DNA of 64,000 nucleotides, taken from the NCBI GenBank assembly GCA_947649645.1, contig CANSSP010000007.1, positions 1 to 64,000 of the forward strand, in the 5' to 3' direction. This document shows positions 44,999-54,258 of this stretch, piece by piece; position 1 is the first letter of the stretch; every line of letters begins with the position of its first letter. The notes under the pieces were generated by a model. It did not search any database and was not told where the DNA came from. It saw only the letters and a program-made list of their open reading frames with translations. The position numbers and the translations under genes are program-made. Source of the DNA: an uncultured Roseburia sp. (lineage in GTDB: Bacteria; Bacillota; Clostridia; Lachnospirales; Lachnospiraceae).

Positions 44999-46048
44999 TT
45001 ATAAAATCATCTTCATCAGCGGCAGTTTCTTCAGAATCGCCACAAGAATCAGCCGGATGACAAAAACAACCAGGATTTCCAGTATGTACGCCGGAAGAAA
45101 TCCGACAAACGGAGAAAGCGCTCTGAAAATAATATCCATCTTTCCGCCTGTTCCGATAAACCCGTCCAGCAGGTAAATTCCAAATACCATATCGCCCACA
45201 AACGGGAGGAGCTTTTTCAGCCACCCGGGCATCCATTTCTCACTGATCAGGGTTCTGCAATCCAGAAAAAGCAGCATCGCCGGGATCGCCGTCAGAAACC
45301 CCAGAAAAAGCTCCCCGTAAGCTCCCGTCTGCGCATAGTCCTTCAATACCAGTTTCCGGGTAAAATAAAAGCTGATCAGCAGGGCTGTATTGACAAAAAC
45401 GCCTTTCCAGTTCCGGAATTCCTCTTCTGTGACAAACCGGTCTATGCCATATCCGACAAGCGGATAAAAGAGCAGATCCGCCAGAATCGGCGAAACACTC
45501 AGATACCCGCACAGCCACCACTGCTTCAGATTGCCGAGCACCGGAAACACACAGCCAAACACAATCTGCAGCAGAATCAGATACTGAAACGTCTTCCGAT
45601 CCATATTCTGAGCCAGCGGCCTTAAAATCGGTAAAAGAAGCAGAAATCCCAGATAGGAGTACAGATACCAGTATGGCAGAAATGCCACCTCGCGCGGAAG
45701 CAGAAGAATAAAAGAAAGCAGGGAAAAAGATGCCGCTCCTTTTACGGCCATTTTTAACTTATACAGAAAAGAAAAAACAGCAAGCGCAAGAACGCATCTT
45801 ACGATTCTTTTACGAAAGAGATCAGAAAAACTCTCCGTCTTTCCCAGAAGCAGTGCTCCCGATATCATAAAAAATACAGGAACCGCGATTTTGCAGACCA
45901 TGGACAAAAACATGGAAATCTCAAATTCCACCCCGCTCTGCACCTGAAAAGACAGATAGGCCGGAGAATGATTGTACATGACAAGCAGAACCGCTGCCAC
46001 TCTCAGCGCATCCAGATAATATTTTTTCCTTTTTTCCATTCCGCTCAT
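44999..46048 (-). CDS. Acyltransferase-3 family membrane protein (first copy)
   Basis: 349 aa with about ten predicted membrane segments. The family start motif is YYLDALRVAAVLLVMYNHS (catalytic-type His) and later PVFFMISGALLLG. Such enzymes O-acylate cell-surface sugars or polymers. Ribosome binding site GAGGG. It follows the next copy (46069-47178) by 20 bases; the two share the VxFMISGALLL core and probably act on related surface glycans. Confidence 0.85.
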   Translation of the reverse strand: MSGMEKRKKYYLDALRVAAVLLVMYNHSPAYLSFQVQSGVEFEISMFLSMVCKIAVPVFFMISGALLLGKTESFSDLFRKRIVRCVLALAVFSFLYKLKMAVKGAASFSLLSFILLLPREVAFLPYWYLYSYLGFLLLLPILRPLAQNMDRKTFQYLILLQIVFGCVFPVLGNLKQWWLCGYLSVSPILADLLFYPLVGYGIDRFVTEEEFRNWKGVFVNTALLISFYFTRKLVLKDYAQTGAYGELFLGFLTAIPAMLLFLDCRTLISEKWMPGWLKKLLPFVGDMVFGIYLLDGFIGTGGKMDIIFRALSPFVGFLPAYILEILVVFVIRLILVAILKKLPLMKMIL

Positions 46049-46068
46049 GTTTCCCTCTTTCTGCCTTC

Positions 46069-47178
46069 TCAGCCGTCAGCCTGTTTCTTTTTCTCTGCCA
46101 GGACAGTCCGCATCCTCCGAGGAAAGGCCTGCAGCGGAAAGATCAGCAGATGATCCACGACTGCCGCCCCTATAAGAGATATCAGCAGCGTAAGTACAAC
46201 CGCCAGCAGACAGCCCCCGATGACGCCTCCGCTCATCACGTCTACCTTCAATACCTTCTTTACCACATAGTGCAAAGTTCCCCAGTGGATCAGAAGTATG
46301 GAAAAACTATACCTTGAGAGCAGACGCACCGGAAGCCGCGCTCTGTCTTTTCCGGCAGACAGCCGCCTTACCGCCAGAAAGACGGCCGCAGAAAACAGCA
46401 TCACCGCCGGAGCATTGTGATCGAACAAAATCCGGTATGTGTCCGTATATAAAACCCGGAAAACAGACAGCGCATATGAGACAGCGCCTGCGACGATAAA
46501 AAAGCGCTCCAGCCGCCTGCTACATTTTTCCGCCAGAAAATATCCCAGCACAAAAACTCCCGCAGAGGTGTCGACTATCCTGGCAAGAACAGGAATCCTC
46601 CCATACATGGGAAAATACAGGTCAAAGGCATTTGCGATAAATATCACAGCTATCACACCGCCAAATACGCCGTCCGGAATGCGCCCTAAAATCTGTCGCA
46701 AAAACGGCGTGAGGACATACAATTCCAGAATCACATAAACCAGCCAGAAGTGCGGCGCCTCATAGGGTTCACCAGCCAGAATCCGCTGCAGCATGGGAAT
46801 CCAGTTTACAGGATAAAGCCAGGCTGGCCCTTCCTTCGCACAGACATACAAAATATAATAGACAACCAGCGGTATGGCTGTCTTTGTAAACCTTTTCGCA
46901 AAAAAGGCGCCCGCGCTCTCTCCCCGGACCGGAAGCAGAAGCGCGCCGCTGATCATCAGAAATAAAGGGTTGCACATCAGAAAAGTAAATGTGAGTGCAT
47001 CAAGGATGCGAAACGGCATACACCCCGGCAGAAGCTGTGCGGCAGCCAGCGAAAACACATGCACACAGACGACAGACACTGTCGCCGCCGCGCGCAGGTC
47101 ATCCAGCCAGACCAGATGTCCCCTCCCCGTATTGCCTTTTTGTTCTCTCTGTCCTCTCTCCACGCCATTTACACCCAA
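46069..47178 (-). CDS. Acyltransferase-3 family membrane protein (second copy)
   Basis: 369 aa, about ten membrane segments. Family motifs: HLVWLDDLRAAATVSVVCVH and LFLMISGALLLPVRG. The start codon is uncertain: the open frame begins at TTG 47178, and no clear ribosome binding site distinguishes it from a GTG a few codons later. The conserved region begins about residue 22. Diverged from its neighbour, so not a recent duplication. Confidence 0.82.
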   Translation of the reverse strand: MGVNGVERGQREQKGNTGRGHLVWLDDLRAAATVSVVCVHVFSLAAAQLLPGCMPFRILDALTFTFLMCNPLFLMISGALLLPVRGESAGAFFAKRFTKTAIPLVVYYILYVCAKEGPAWLYPVNWIPMLQRILAGEPYEAPHFWLVYVILELYVLTPFLRQILGRIPDGVFGGVIAVIFIANAFDLYFPMYGRIPVLARIVDTSAGVFVLGYFLAEKCSRRLERFFIVAGAVSYALSVFRVLYTDTYRILFDHNAPAVMLFSAAVFLAVRRLSAGKDRARLPVRLLSRYSFSILLIHWGTLHYVVKKVLKVDVMSGGVIGGCLLAVVLTLLISLIGAAVVDHLLIFPLQAFPRRMRTVLAEKKKQADG

Positions 47179-47234
47179 TTGTTCCCGCTTCTCCCCATCT
47201 CTGTTTTTTCACAGCGCGCCCGTGTCCGTATCTC

Positions 47235-48515
47235 CTATCGCTTGGACAATTCTTCCGTAATCTCTTCCCAGGTCACGCCCTTCTCCGCCATCAGCACCAT
47301 CATATGATACAGGAAATCTGAAATTTCGTACTTGATTTCCTCCGGATCCGGATTCTTCGCGGCGATTACCATCTCCGTCGCCTCCTCGCCGATTTTTTTG
47401 AGAATCTTGTCAATCCCTTTCTCGAAGAGATAATTTGTGTAAGATCCTTCTTTCGGATTCATTTTCCGGTCGATGATAATGCCATAAACGTCTTCCAGTA
47501 CCTTGAGCGGATTTTTCTCGATATATTCTTTCTTTACAATCTCGTTGAAAAAACAGCTCTGACTCCCGGTGTGGCAGGCAGGCCCCACCTGCGAAACCTT
47601 GGCCAGGATCGTGTCAAAATCACAGTCCGCCGTAAGGGACTTGACATACTGGATATGGCCCGAGGTCAGCCCCTTTGTCCACAGCTCCTTACGGCTCCTG
47701 CTGTAATACGTCATCTTGCCGATATTGATCGTGGTCCGGAATGCCTCCTCGTTCATATAGGCAAGCATCAGCACCTCATCCGTGCGGTAATCCTGCACGA
47801 TCACAGGAATCAGACCGTCTGCATTCTCCTTTAAGTCCTCCCAGTGCAGCGCGGGTTCAAAGTTGTCCATCTTAATTCCGTTTTCCGAAAGTCTGGCTTT
47901 TAGTTCCATAATGTCCATCTCCGGGCGATTGATGAAATCCCCGGCAATGCCGCGCACATTGCTCCGTTTCAGGACGCCCGCTACCTTTTCAAAATCACAG
48001 ATATCAAAATAGACCACATAGGGCACGTCCGTGACGTTCTCAATGGCGTCTAACACTCTGGTATTCAGAACGAGCAGCTCATGAAAATGTTCGTTCATCT
48101 CCTTCTGATGCTTAAAAACAAAATCGACGTTCTCAACGGACACTAAAATGCGGTCTTTTCCGAAACGTCTGCTCGCCTCTTCCGCCAGTTCCATGCTCCC
48201 CTGCTTCGCACCATTTACGATCACCTGCAGACATCCCGCATAGATAAACTTCTTAATGTCCTCAAGGCGGTTGATGTTTCCTCCCGCGCAGACTTTGATC
48301 TCAACATTGCGGTTGATATTCTTGATGGTGTGAATATTTCTCTCATGCTCGTCGTCGTCATCCGAAAGATCAAATACGATAATCTTGTCGATACCGCTGT
48401 CATTGTAAAGTTTGGCCAGGTGCAGCACATCATCGAGGGGCTCAAAATCGTCGATGCCTTTTACCGCCTGACCATTTTTCAGATAAATGGTTGCTACGAT
48501 ATTCTTATGTTCCAT
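47235..48515 (-). CDS. hisIE: HisIE bifunctional enzyme with a degenerate HisF/HisA-like N-terminal domain
   Basis: 426 aa. Residues 1 to about 220 resemble a HisF/HisA TIM barrel (NGQAVKGIDD; VEIKVCAGGNINRLEDIKKF). However, the catalytic Asp strand LDVKDG reads IYLKNG, and the second catalytic strand reads SVENVD. The HisI domain follows (AYMNEEAFRTT, SGHIQYVKSLTADCDFD, GPACHTG with metal Cys/His). The HisE domain is at the C-terminus (GEEATEMVIAAKN). It carries out the pyrophosphohydrolase and cyclohydrolase steps of histidine synthesis. The barrel domain is probably structural or regulatory. Last gene of the his operon. Confidence 0.92.
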   Translation of the reverse strand: MEHKNIVATIYLKNGQAVKGIDDFEPLDDVLHLAKLYNDSGIDKIIVFDLSDDDDEHERNIHTIKNINRNVEIKVCAGGNINRLEDIKKFIYAGCLQVIVNGAKQGSMELAEEASRRFGKDRILVSVENVDFVFKHQKEMNEHFHELLVLNTRVLDAIENVTDVPYVVYFDICDFEKVAGVLKRSNVRGIAGDFINRPEMDIMELKARLSENGIKMDNFEPALHWEDLKENADGLIPVIVQDYRTDEVLMLAYMNEEAFRTTINIGKMTYYSRSRKELWTKGLTSGHIQYVKSLTADCDFDTILAKVSQVGPACHTGSQSCFFNEIVKKEYIEKNPLKVLEDVYGIIIDRKMNPKEGSYTNYLFEKGIDKILKKIGEEATEMVIAAKNPDPEEIKYEISDFLYHMMVLMAEKGVTWEEITEELSKR

Positions 48516-48554
48516 ACTGCCTCAAACCTTTCTAAAAACTATACCATGCCCGGC

Positions 48555-49142
48555 CTAAAGACTCCCTTTTGTGGACAGAACATCCGCAATCCGCGGGTCC
48601 GTCGAAGTCGCATCGTCAAGCGCCCTGGCAAAAGCCTTGAACATCGCCTCGATCATGTGATGGTTATTGCCGCCGGAGAGCACCTTAAGATGCAGATTCA
48701 TGCCTGCCGTATACGATATGGCATAAAAAAACTCTTTTACCATCTCCGTGTCCATATAACCCACGCGCTCCATGGTAAATGTCCCGTCAAAGGAAAGATA
48801 AGGCCGTCCGGACAGATCCAGGGCGCACAGCACCAGCGTCTCATCCATCGGCAGAATGCAGCTCCCGAAACGGCGGATCCCCTTCTTATCGCCCACCGCC
48901 TCTTTTATCGCACTTCCCAGAACGATGCCGGTATCCTCGATCGTGTGGTGGCAGTCGACAGCCAGATCTCCCTCCACGGCCACTGTCAGATCGAAAAAAC
49001 CATGTTTTGCAAACCCTTCCAGCATATGATCAAAAAAACCGATCCCTGTCTGGACGGCGCTCTCTCCCGTTCCGTCCAGATTAAGGCCAAGTGAAATATT
49101 CGTCTCTTTCGTTCTGCGTTCAATATCTGCCGATCTGCTCAT
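48555..49142 (-). CDS. hisB: Imidazoleglycerol-phosphate dehydratase
   Basis: About 195 aa, the monofunctional length. Metal-binding repeats: GIGFFDHMLEGFAKHG, DCHHTIEDTGI, and SGGNNHHMIEAMFKA. It dehydrates imidazoleglycerol phosphate. Start: ATG 49142 (MSRSADIERRT) with AAGGG upstream; a longer open frame starting inside the hisD 3' end is not conserved. Confidence 0.96.
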   Translation of the reverse strand: MSRSADIERRTKETNISLGLNLDGTGESAVQTGIGFFDHMLEGFAKHGFFDLTVAVEGDLAVDCHHTIEDTGIVLGSAIKEAVGDKKGIRRFGSCILPMDETLVLCALDLSGRPYLSFDGTFTMERVGYMDTEMVKEFFYAISYTAGMNLHLKVLSGGNNHHMIEAMFKAFARALDDATSTDPRIADVLSTKGSL

Positions 49143-49179
49143 CCCTTCAGCCCTTTCTCTTATTATACACCATTTCTCA

Positions 49180-50472
49180 CTATTCTTCAAACCTTATACG
49201 TATGGAATTTGCATGCGCCGTAAGCCCCTCGCATTCCGCAAACTGCACAATATCCCGGTATACCGGCTCAAGCGCTTCCCGCGAATACGAGATCACACTT
49301 GATTTTTTGATAAAATCATCAACTTCCAGCGGAGAGAAAAACTTTGCCGTTCCGTTGGTCGGCAGCACATGGTTCGGTCCGGCAAAATAATCGCCCAGCG
49401 GCTCGCTCGAATATTCCCCGACAAAAATCGCCCCTGCATTGCGTATCTTTGTCAGGACTTCAAACGGATTTTTTGTCACAATCTCAAGATGTTCGGAGGC
49501 AATGTCATTTGCCGCCGCGATGGCATCTTCCATCGTATCCGCCACGAGAATATAGCCGTACTGATCCAGTGATCTGCGGATCAGTTCCCCACGGGAGAGC
49601 TCCGACGCAAAGCGCTGCGCTTCCGCGGAAACTTTCCCGGCGAGCTCCTCGCTCGTCGTGATCAGAATCGCGGACGCCATCTCGTCATGCTCCGCCTGTG
49701 ACAAAAGATCGGCTGCCACAAAACGCGGATCAGCCGTTTCGTCCGCGAGCACCAGGATTTCGCTGGGCCCCGCAATCGAGTCGATGCTCACATAGCCAAA
49801 CACCGCCTTTTTGGCAAGCGCAACATAAATGTTGCCGGGACCAACGATCTTATCGACTTTTGGTATGCTCTCCGTGCCGAACGCCAGAGCCGCGACGGCC
49901 TGGGCCCCGCCGGCCTTGTAGATTCTGTCAACCCCCGCTTCCTTTGCCGCCACCAGAGTGGAGGCACAGATTCTGCCGTCCCTGCCCGGAGGCGTCGTCA
50001 TAACGATGTTGTCGACCCCGGCCACTTTTGCAGGGACCACATTCATCAGCACAGAGGAAGGATAGACGGCCTTCCCTCCGGGCACATAGACGCCGACCGT
50101 CTGAAGCGGCGTTATTTTCTGCCCCAGGATAATCCCGGTATCCTTCGTGTCAAACCAGGAATTACGGCTCTGCTTCTGATGATATTCCCTGATATTCACA
50201 AGCGCTTTGCGGATGACGTCAAGAAGTGCAGGATCGACATTCCTGTATGCCTCTGCGATCTCCTCCTCGGTCACAAGGACATTCCCCGCATTGATATCCG
50301 CGCCGTCGAACTGCTTCGTATAGGAGAACACAGCGGCGTCCCGCTTTTCCCTTACCGCGGCAATGATTTCATTCACACGCCCCTCATACTCCCCATAGGA
50401 GTGCGGGCTGCGCTTCAAAAGATTTTCCAGTAAATCCGACTGTGTCTCTGTGGTCAGTTTTAAGATCCTCAT
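49180..50472 (-). CDS. hisD: Histidinol dehydrogenase
   Basis: 430 aa, usual length. Signature region IVGPGNIYVALAKKAVFG and SIAGPSEILVLAD; zinc-site region QAEHDEMASAILIT; and AIFVGEYSSEPLGDYFAGPNHVLPT. NAD-dependent two-step oxidation of histidinol to histidine. Ribosome binding site AAGGAAA; 18 bases after hisG. Confidence 0.97.
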   Translation of the reverse strand: MRILKLTTETQSDLLENLLKRSPHSYGEYEGRVNEIIAAVREKRDAAVFSYTKQFDGADINAGNVLVTEEEIAEAYRNVDPALLDVIRKALVNIREYHQKQSRNSWFDTKDTGIILGQKITPLQTVGVYVPGGKAVYPSSVLMNVVPAKVAGVDNIVMTTPPGRDGRICASTLVAAKEAGVDRIYKAGGAQAVAALAFGTESIPKVDKIVGPGNIYVALAKKAVFGYVSIDSIAGPSEILVLADETADPRFVAADLLSQAEHDEMASAILITTSEELAGKVSAEAQRFASELSRGELIRRSLDQYGYILVADTMEDAIAAANDIASEHLEIVTKNPFEVLTKIRNAGAIFVGEYSSEPLGDYFAGPNHVLPTNGTAKFFSPLEVDDFIKKSSVISYSREALEPVYRDIVQFAECEGLTAHANSIRIRFEE

Positions 50473-50490
50473 GTCTGTTTCCTTTCTGCG

Positions 50491-51141
50491 TCAGTCTGCC
50501 AGTGCCGCCTTTAAATCCGCGATCAGTTTTGTAATCCGCCCGCTTTCCATCTTCATGCTCACCTGATTTACCACCATGCGGGCCGAGAGCGCACACACCT
50601 CTTCGAGCACATAAAGCCCGTTTTCCCGCAGTGTGGAACCCGTCTCCACAATATCGCAGATCACCTCGGAAAGTCCCACGATAGGCGCAAGTTCAATCGA
50701 ACCGTTCAGCCTGATAATCTCAACGTTCTGATGTTTCTTATTGAAAAAATAATCTTTTGCGATATGTGGATACTTCGTCGCCACGCGGATTTGTTCGCGA
50801 TGAAGAAGAAGCTCTGCCGCCTCCTTTGGACCGCAGATACACATTCTGCATTTTCCGAAGCCAAGGTCGAGCACTTCATAAATATTTCTTCCCTCTTCCA
50901 GAATCGTGTCTTTTCCGACAATCCCGATATCCGCCGCTCCGTATTCCACATAGGTTGGCACATCCGGCCCTTTTGCCAGAAAAAAACGCACTTTCTGTTC
51001 CTCATTGACAAAGATCAGTTTCCGCGTGTGTTTTTCCTTTATTTCTTCACAGGTAATACCGATTTTTTCAAACATTTCCAGTGTCTGATCCGCAAGCCTC
51101 CCCTTTCCCAGGGCAAACGTCAGATACCTCTTTCCTTCCAT
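50491..51141 (-). CDS. hisG: ATP phosphoribosyltransferase, catalytic short form
   Basis: 216 aa, so the short form without the regulatory ACT-like domain. Motifs: FALGKGRLADQTLEMF, YGAADIGIVGKDTILE, and ELAPIVGLSEVICDIVETGSTLREN (PRPP-binding loop). It catalyses the first step of histidine synthesis and needs HisZ, which is encoded directly upstream. Ribosome binding site GGAGG. Confidence 0.96.
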   Translation of the reverse strand: MEGKRYLTFALGKGRLADQTLEMFEKIGITCEEIKEKHTRKLIFVNEEQKVRFFLAKGPDVPTYVEYGAADIGIVGKDTILEEGRNIYEVLDLGFGKCRMCICGPKEAAELLLHREQIRVATKYPHIAKDYFFNKKHQNVEIIRLNGSIELAPIVGLSEVICDIVETGSTLRENGLYVLEEVCALSARMVVNQVSMKMESGRITKLIADLKAALAD

Positions 51142-51203
51142 ATATAAAGGCTCCTCCCATCCTTACGATTCGGCCGGCCTGATTCCCCGAAACCGGTTCT
51201 GAG

Positions 51204-52388
51204 CTATAAAAACCTTACCTCCGTGATATGATTTTGCTGTGCATAGGCCGCGTAATCCGCCTCCGTTTTTGCCGCATCCCTCGCCAGCAATAACACGGCC
51301 TGACCCGCGCTCCTGCGTTTTCTGGCCTGCAGAATGGCCTCGCTGCGCCCCGAAGGTCCATACACAAGCAGAAGCGAAAGACGGTTTACCGGAACTACAA
51401 TCTTCTGCCGCAGAAGTACCGCCATCAGCTGATCAAGCACGATCGCAAATCCGATCGATGCGGACGCCTTTCCGAAATGGGTAAGAAGCTGATCATAACG
51501 CCCGCCCTGTACGATCGCCTCCCCGCTTCCAAACGTATACCCCGCAAAAATAATTCCCGTATAATACTGATAGCGGCTGATAATTCCGAGATCAAAAGAG
51601 ACATAACGGGAAATCCCATAAATCTCAAGAATCGCATGAAGCTCTTCCAGCCTCCCGAGCGCCTCCAGAATACGCGGATACCCCGCCGCACAGCGCCTCA
51701 CTGCGCCAAACCCTTCCTGCCCCGTATAAAAATTTCCGAGCATGCCAAAAAGCTGCTTTAACTCTTCCTTTAAGTTCATGGATGAAACCATCTCGTCTAC
51801 ACCGAAAAAATTTTTATTCGCGATCAGGCCGCGCAGCTCTTCCTCCTGCTCCTCCGCAAGTCCGGCCGCCTCCTTAAGCGCGCGAAAAAAATCCGCGTGA
51901 CCGACACTGATCTGAAACTCCTTAAGCCCGGCCGCCCTTAAGCAGTCCACAACCATCGAGATCATCTCCGCATCGGCGTCCACACTTAAATCTCCGATCA
52001 GCTCGGCTCCAAGCTGCGTGTTTTCTTTCAGCCTCCCCTGGTAGCTGTTATTGTTGATAAACGTATTCCCGGCATAACAAAGGCGGATGGGCATTTCTTC
52101 CTCATGAAAGCAGGTCGCCGCGCAGCGCGCAACTGACGGCGTGATATCCGGCCTGAGCGCCAGCGTATTGCCCTCCCTGTCAAAAAATTTATAGAGGTCC
52201 CTCGACGGCGTCGTCCCGATCTCCCTTCCAAAGATATCGAAAAACTCAAACGTCGGGGTCTGAATCGGGCGATACCCGTACTGCCTTAACATCCTGTTAA
52301 GCTTTTCCTGTAAAACCAGTTTTTTTTCGCACTCTTCATTGTAAATATCCCGCACGCCATCGGGTGTGTGCAACAATCTTTCTCTCAT
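51204..52388 (-). CDS. hisZ: ATP phosphoribosyltransferase regulatory subunit HisZ
   Basis: About 394 aa, related to the catalytic core of histidyl-tRNA synthetase: LLHTPDGVRDIYNEEC, DLYKFFDREGNTLALRPDITPSVAR, then GRYDQLLTHFGK. It lacks the HisRS anticodon domain length and is next to a short hisG, which together identify HisZ. Start: GGAGGG five bases before ATG 52388 (MRERLLHTPDG); the open frame reaches back 19 codons to another ATG without conservation. First gene of the his operon. Confidence 0.93.
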   Translation of the reverse strand: MRERLLHTPDGVRDIYNEECEKKLVLQEKLNRMLRQYGYRPIQTPTFEFFDIFGREIGTTPSRDLYKFFDREGNTLALRPDITPSVARCAATCFHEEEMPIRLCYAGNTFINNNSYQGRLKENTQLGAELIGDLSVDADAEMISMVVDCLRAAGLKEFQISVGHADFFRALKEAAGLAEEQEEELRGLIANKNFFGVDEMVSSMNLKEELKQLFGMLGNFYTGQEGFGAVRRCAAGYPRILEALGRLEELHAILEIYGISRYVSFDLGIISRYQYYTGIIFAGYTFGSGEAIVQGGRYDQLLTHFGKASASIGFAIVLDQLMAVLLRQKIVVPVNRLSLLLVYGPSGRSEAILQARKRRSAGQAVLLLARDAAKTEADYAAYAQQNHITEVRFL

Positions 52389-52422
52389 CCTGCCCTCCAT
52401 GCCCGCAACAGATTCCGATTTT

Positions 52423-52480
52423 GTGACTACGGCACAAAGACACATGCGCTGCCTGCTGCAGTTCCCTGTGCGGCCGTCAC
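52423..52480 (-). promoter_or_regulatory. Stem in the his operon leader
   Basis: On the - strand GTGACGGC (52480-52473) pairs with GCC-G-TA-GTCAC (52433-52423) with a small bulge. The 140-base leader shows no T-box consensus and no run of His codons. Role unknown. Confidence 0.3.
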
Positions 52481-52534
52481 TTTGATCAATTAAAGCATTA
52501 ATTCGTCAACGTATCCAGAAACAAAACTCTTTCG

Positions 52535-52563
52535 ATTATAAGGGAAATCCATTTGCTTGTCAA
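52535..52563 (-). promoter_or_regulatory. Consensus promoter of the his operon
   Basis: TTGACA (52563-52558), 17-base spacer, TATAAT (52540-52535) on the - strand. Both hexamers are perfect. The -35 box overlaps the TGA stop of recU. Predicted leader about 140 bases. Confidence 0.85.
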
Positions 52564-53093
52564 TCCCTCAGGAGCAGGTCTTTCTGCAGGGCGTTCAGAT
52601 ACGGTACTAAAACCCCTCTTTCTTTTTCAAGAAAAAAATCCGGTTCCAGCTCCTCATACCGGAAACTCTTACGGCCGCCCTCCCTGGAGCGGTTCCAGAA
52701 TACCTTAAGCTTTTCAAACCTTAAGTAATAAAACACATCCCTGTTCGTATAACTGAGCAGAAAAAACGCGATTCCTCCCTGCTTCTCGAAGTTCTCCATA
52801 AAAACTACCTGATGCTCATGAATATTCTGAAGCGGAAACGTGTCCGAGTGGCATTCTTTTGCATCAAAGCAGACCGGTATCCCCTGCACGGCGCCGATAT
52901 AATCGACCGTACTTTTCTGGTCAAAATACGCAAGCGTGATATGTCTTGTATCCTTGTCAATCCTGATCGGGGTAATCGGAGTCGGAATCTTCTGAATCAG
53001 CGCAAGCCCGTTTTCCAGATATTTCTCATTGGTCCGGTTAATGTACTCTTCCAGCGCGGATCCCCTTAACCCCCTCGAATTCCATGTCGCCAT
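52560..53093 (-). CDS. recU: Holliday junction resolvase RecU
   Basis: 177 aa. RecU features: WNSRGLRGSALEEYINRTNEKYLENG, then catalytic region STVDYIGAVQGIPVCFDAKE (Asp in TDYxG, and D-x-K where relatives often have E-x-K). Conserved FPLxNIHEHQ and QGGIAFFLLSY follow. It cleaves Holliday junctions in recombination repair. Ribosome binding site GAGGG. It stands apart from the usual pbp neighbour in this window. Its stop codon is shared with the his promoter. Confidence 0.9.
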   Translation of the reverse strand: MATWNSRGLRGSALEEYINRTNEKYLENGLALIQKIPTPITPIRIDKDTRHITLAYFDQKSTVDYIGAVQGIPVCFDAKECHSDTFPLQNIHEHQVVFMENFEKQGGIAFFLLSYTNRDVFYYLRFEKLKVFWNRSREGGRKSFRYEELEPDFFLEKERGVLVPYLNALQKDLLLRD

Positions 53094-53182
53094 ACTGCCC
53101 TCATTTCTCCAGCCGCCATAGTCTTACCAGATTTTAACACGAATTTCCCTAAGCCGCAACCGTCCGGCAACAGGCCGCCCGC

Positions 53183-54106
53183 CTACACCGCCGTCAGCAC
53201 CATCCCCCACAGCGGTATGGTTATCATGGAAAGTACCGTAGACGCAATCACCAGTCTCGTCGCAAAGATCTCGTCCGCATGATATTTGCTGGCCAGAATG
53301 CTTGTCGTCGCTCCCGCCGGCATACCGGTCAGAATCACGCAGATTCCGGTGACCAGATATGGCATGGAAAGTATTCTGCACACGCCATATACCAGTCCGG
53401 GCACCAGCACCAGTCGCAGAACGCTGTATAAAAGCACTTCCCTGTCAAACAGCTGACGCAGGTCCGCTTTCGCAAGAATCATTCCGATGACCATCATGGA
53501 CAATGCCGTATTACACCTTCCGACCGTCTGAAGCACGTCTGCCAGGATATCCGGCAGGGAAATCTGCAGTGACATAACCAGAATCCCGGCGATACAGGCC
53601 AGAATACAGGGATGTGTGACGACTTTCTTTATCGTACCTTTCCAGTCATTGCTCCTGGTGTAAATAGCAAGGCCGGATGACCACATCATAACCCGAAGCG
53701 GAATCAGAAACATATTTGCCATGGCAAGCCCCATTTCCCCAAACATTCCCTCCACGACAGGATTGCCCAGGAAACCGGCATTGGAACAGATCAGCCCGTA
53801 CCGGAGGCTCATCTGATGGGATATTTCTTTTCTGGCATAAAGTATTTTTCCGGCAACGGAGCTGAATATCTGGATCCCGATACTGATGATCAGAACCATA
53901 AGAAACTGTCCCAGAACCCCCTCGATGCTCCCGGCCATAAATGCGCTTAAAATATTGCAGGGCAGGACAATATAAATCACAAGGTCTGTGATATTTTTCT
54001 GCCCCTCCTCCGACACCAGCTTTCTTTTTTTTGCCATCATACCGATAAAAATCAATGCAAACATTGTAACCTGCATCGCAATTATGTCTTTCATTTCATG
54101 CACCAT
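53183..54106 (-). CDS. AEC family transporter
   Basis: 307 aa with about ten membrane segments in two halves: IIAMQVTMFALIFIGMMAKK at the start, GLICSNAGFLGNPVVEGMFG (conserved NAGFxGxP) in the middle, GMPAGATTSILASKY near the end. Relatives export auxin-like acids, malate or other organic anions; the substrate here is unknown. ATG 54106 follows AAAGGATG. Divergent from the ClC gene. Confidence 0.9.
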   Translation of the reverse strand: MVHEMKDIIAMQVTMFALIFIGMMAKKRKLVSEEGQKNITDLVIYIVLPCNILSAFMAGSIEGVLGQFLMVLIISIGIQIFSSVAGKILYARKEISHQMSLRYGLICSNAGFLGNPVVEGMFGEMGLAMANMFLIPLRVMMWSSGLAIYTRSNDWKGTIKKVVTHPCILACIAGILVMSLQISLPDILADVLQTVGRCNTALSMMVIGMILAKADLRQLFDREVLLYSVLRLVLVPGLVYGVCRILSMPYLVTGICVILTGMPAGATTSILASKYHADEIFATRLVIASTVLSMITIPLWGMVLTAV

Positions 54107-54178
54107 TCATCCTTTCGTTTCCATTTACTTTAAGCCCGGCGATGCACTGACGGACCAGTCACAAGGTTTATCTTATCC

Positions 54179-54207
54179 TTGCTGATTTCATCTGCCGGTA
54201 GTATAAT
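54179..54207 (+). promoter_or_regulatory. Promoter of the ClC-family gene
   Basis: TTGCTG (54179-54184), 17-base spacer, TATAAT (54202-54207), 52 bases before the ATG. Confidence 0.65.
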
Positions 54208-54258
54208 ATTTTTATCCGGATTGTTCGTTATTCCATAATTGTAAGGAGATCAGATCAT

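Noticed and set aside
52389..52560. T-box riboswitch before the his operon
   Set aside because: No T-box consensus sequence or specifier-type stem was found in the leader.
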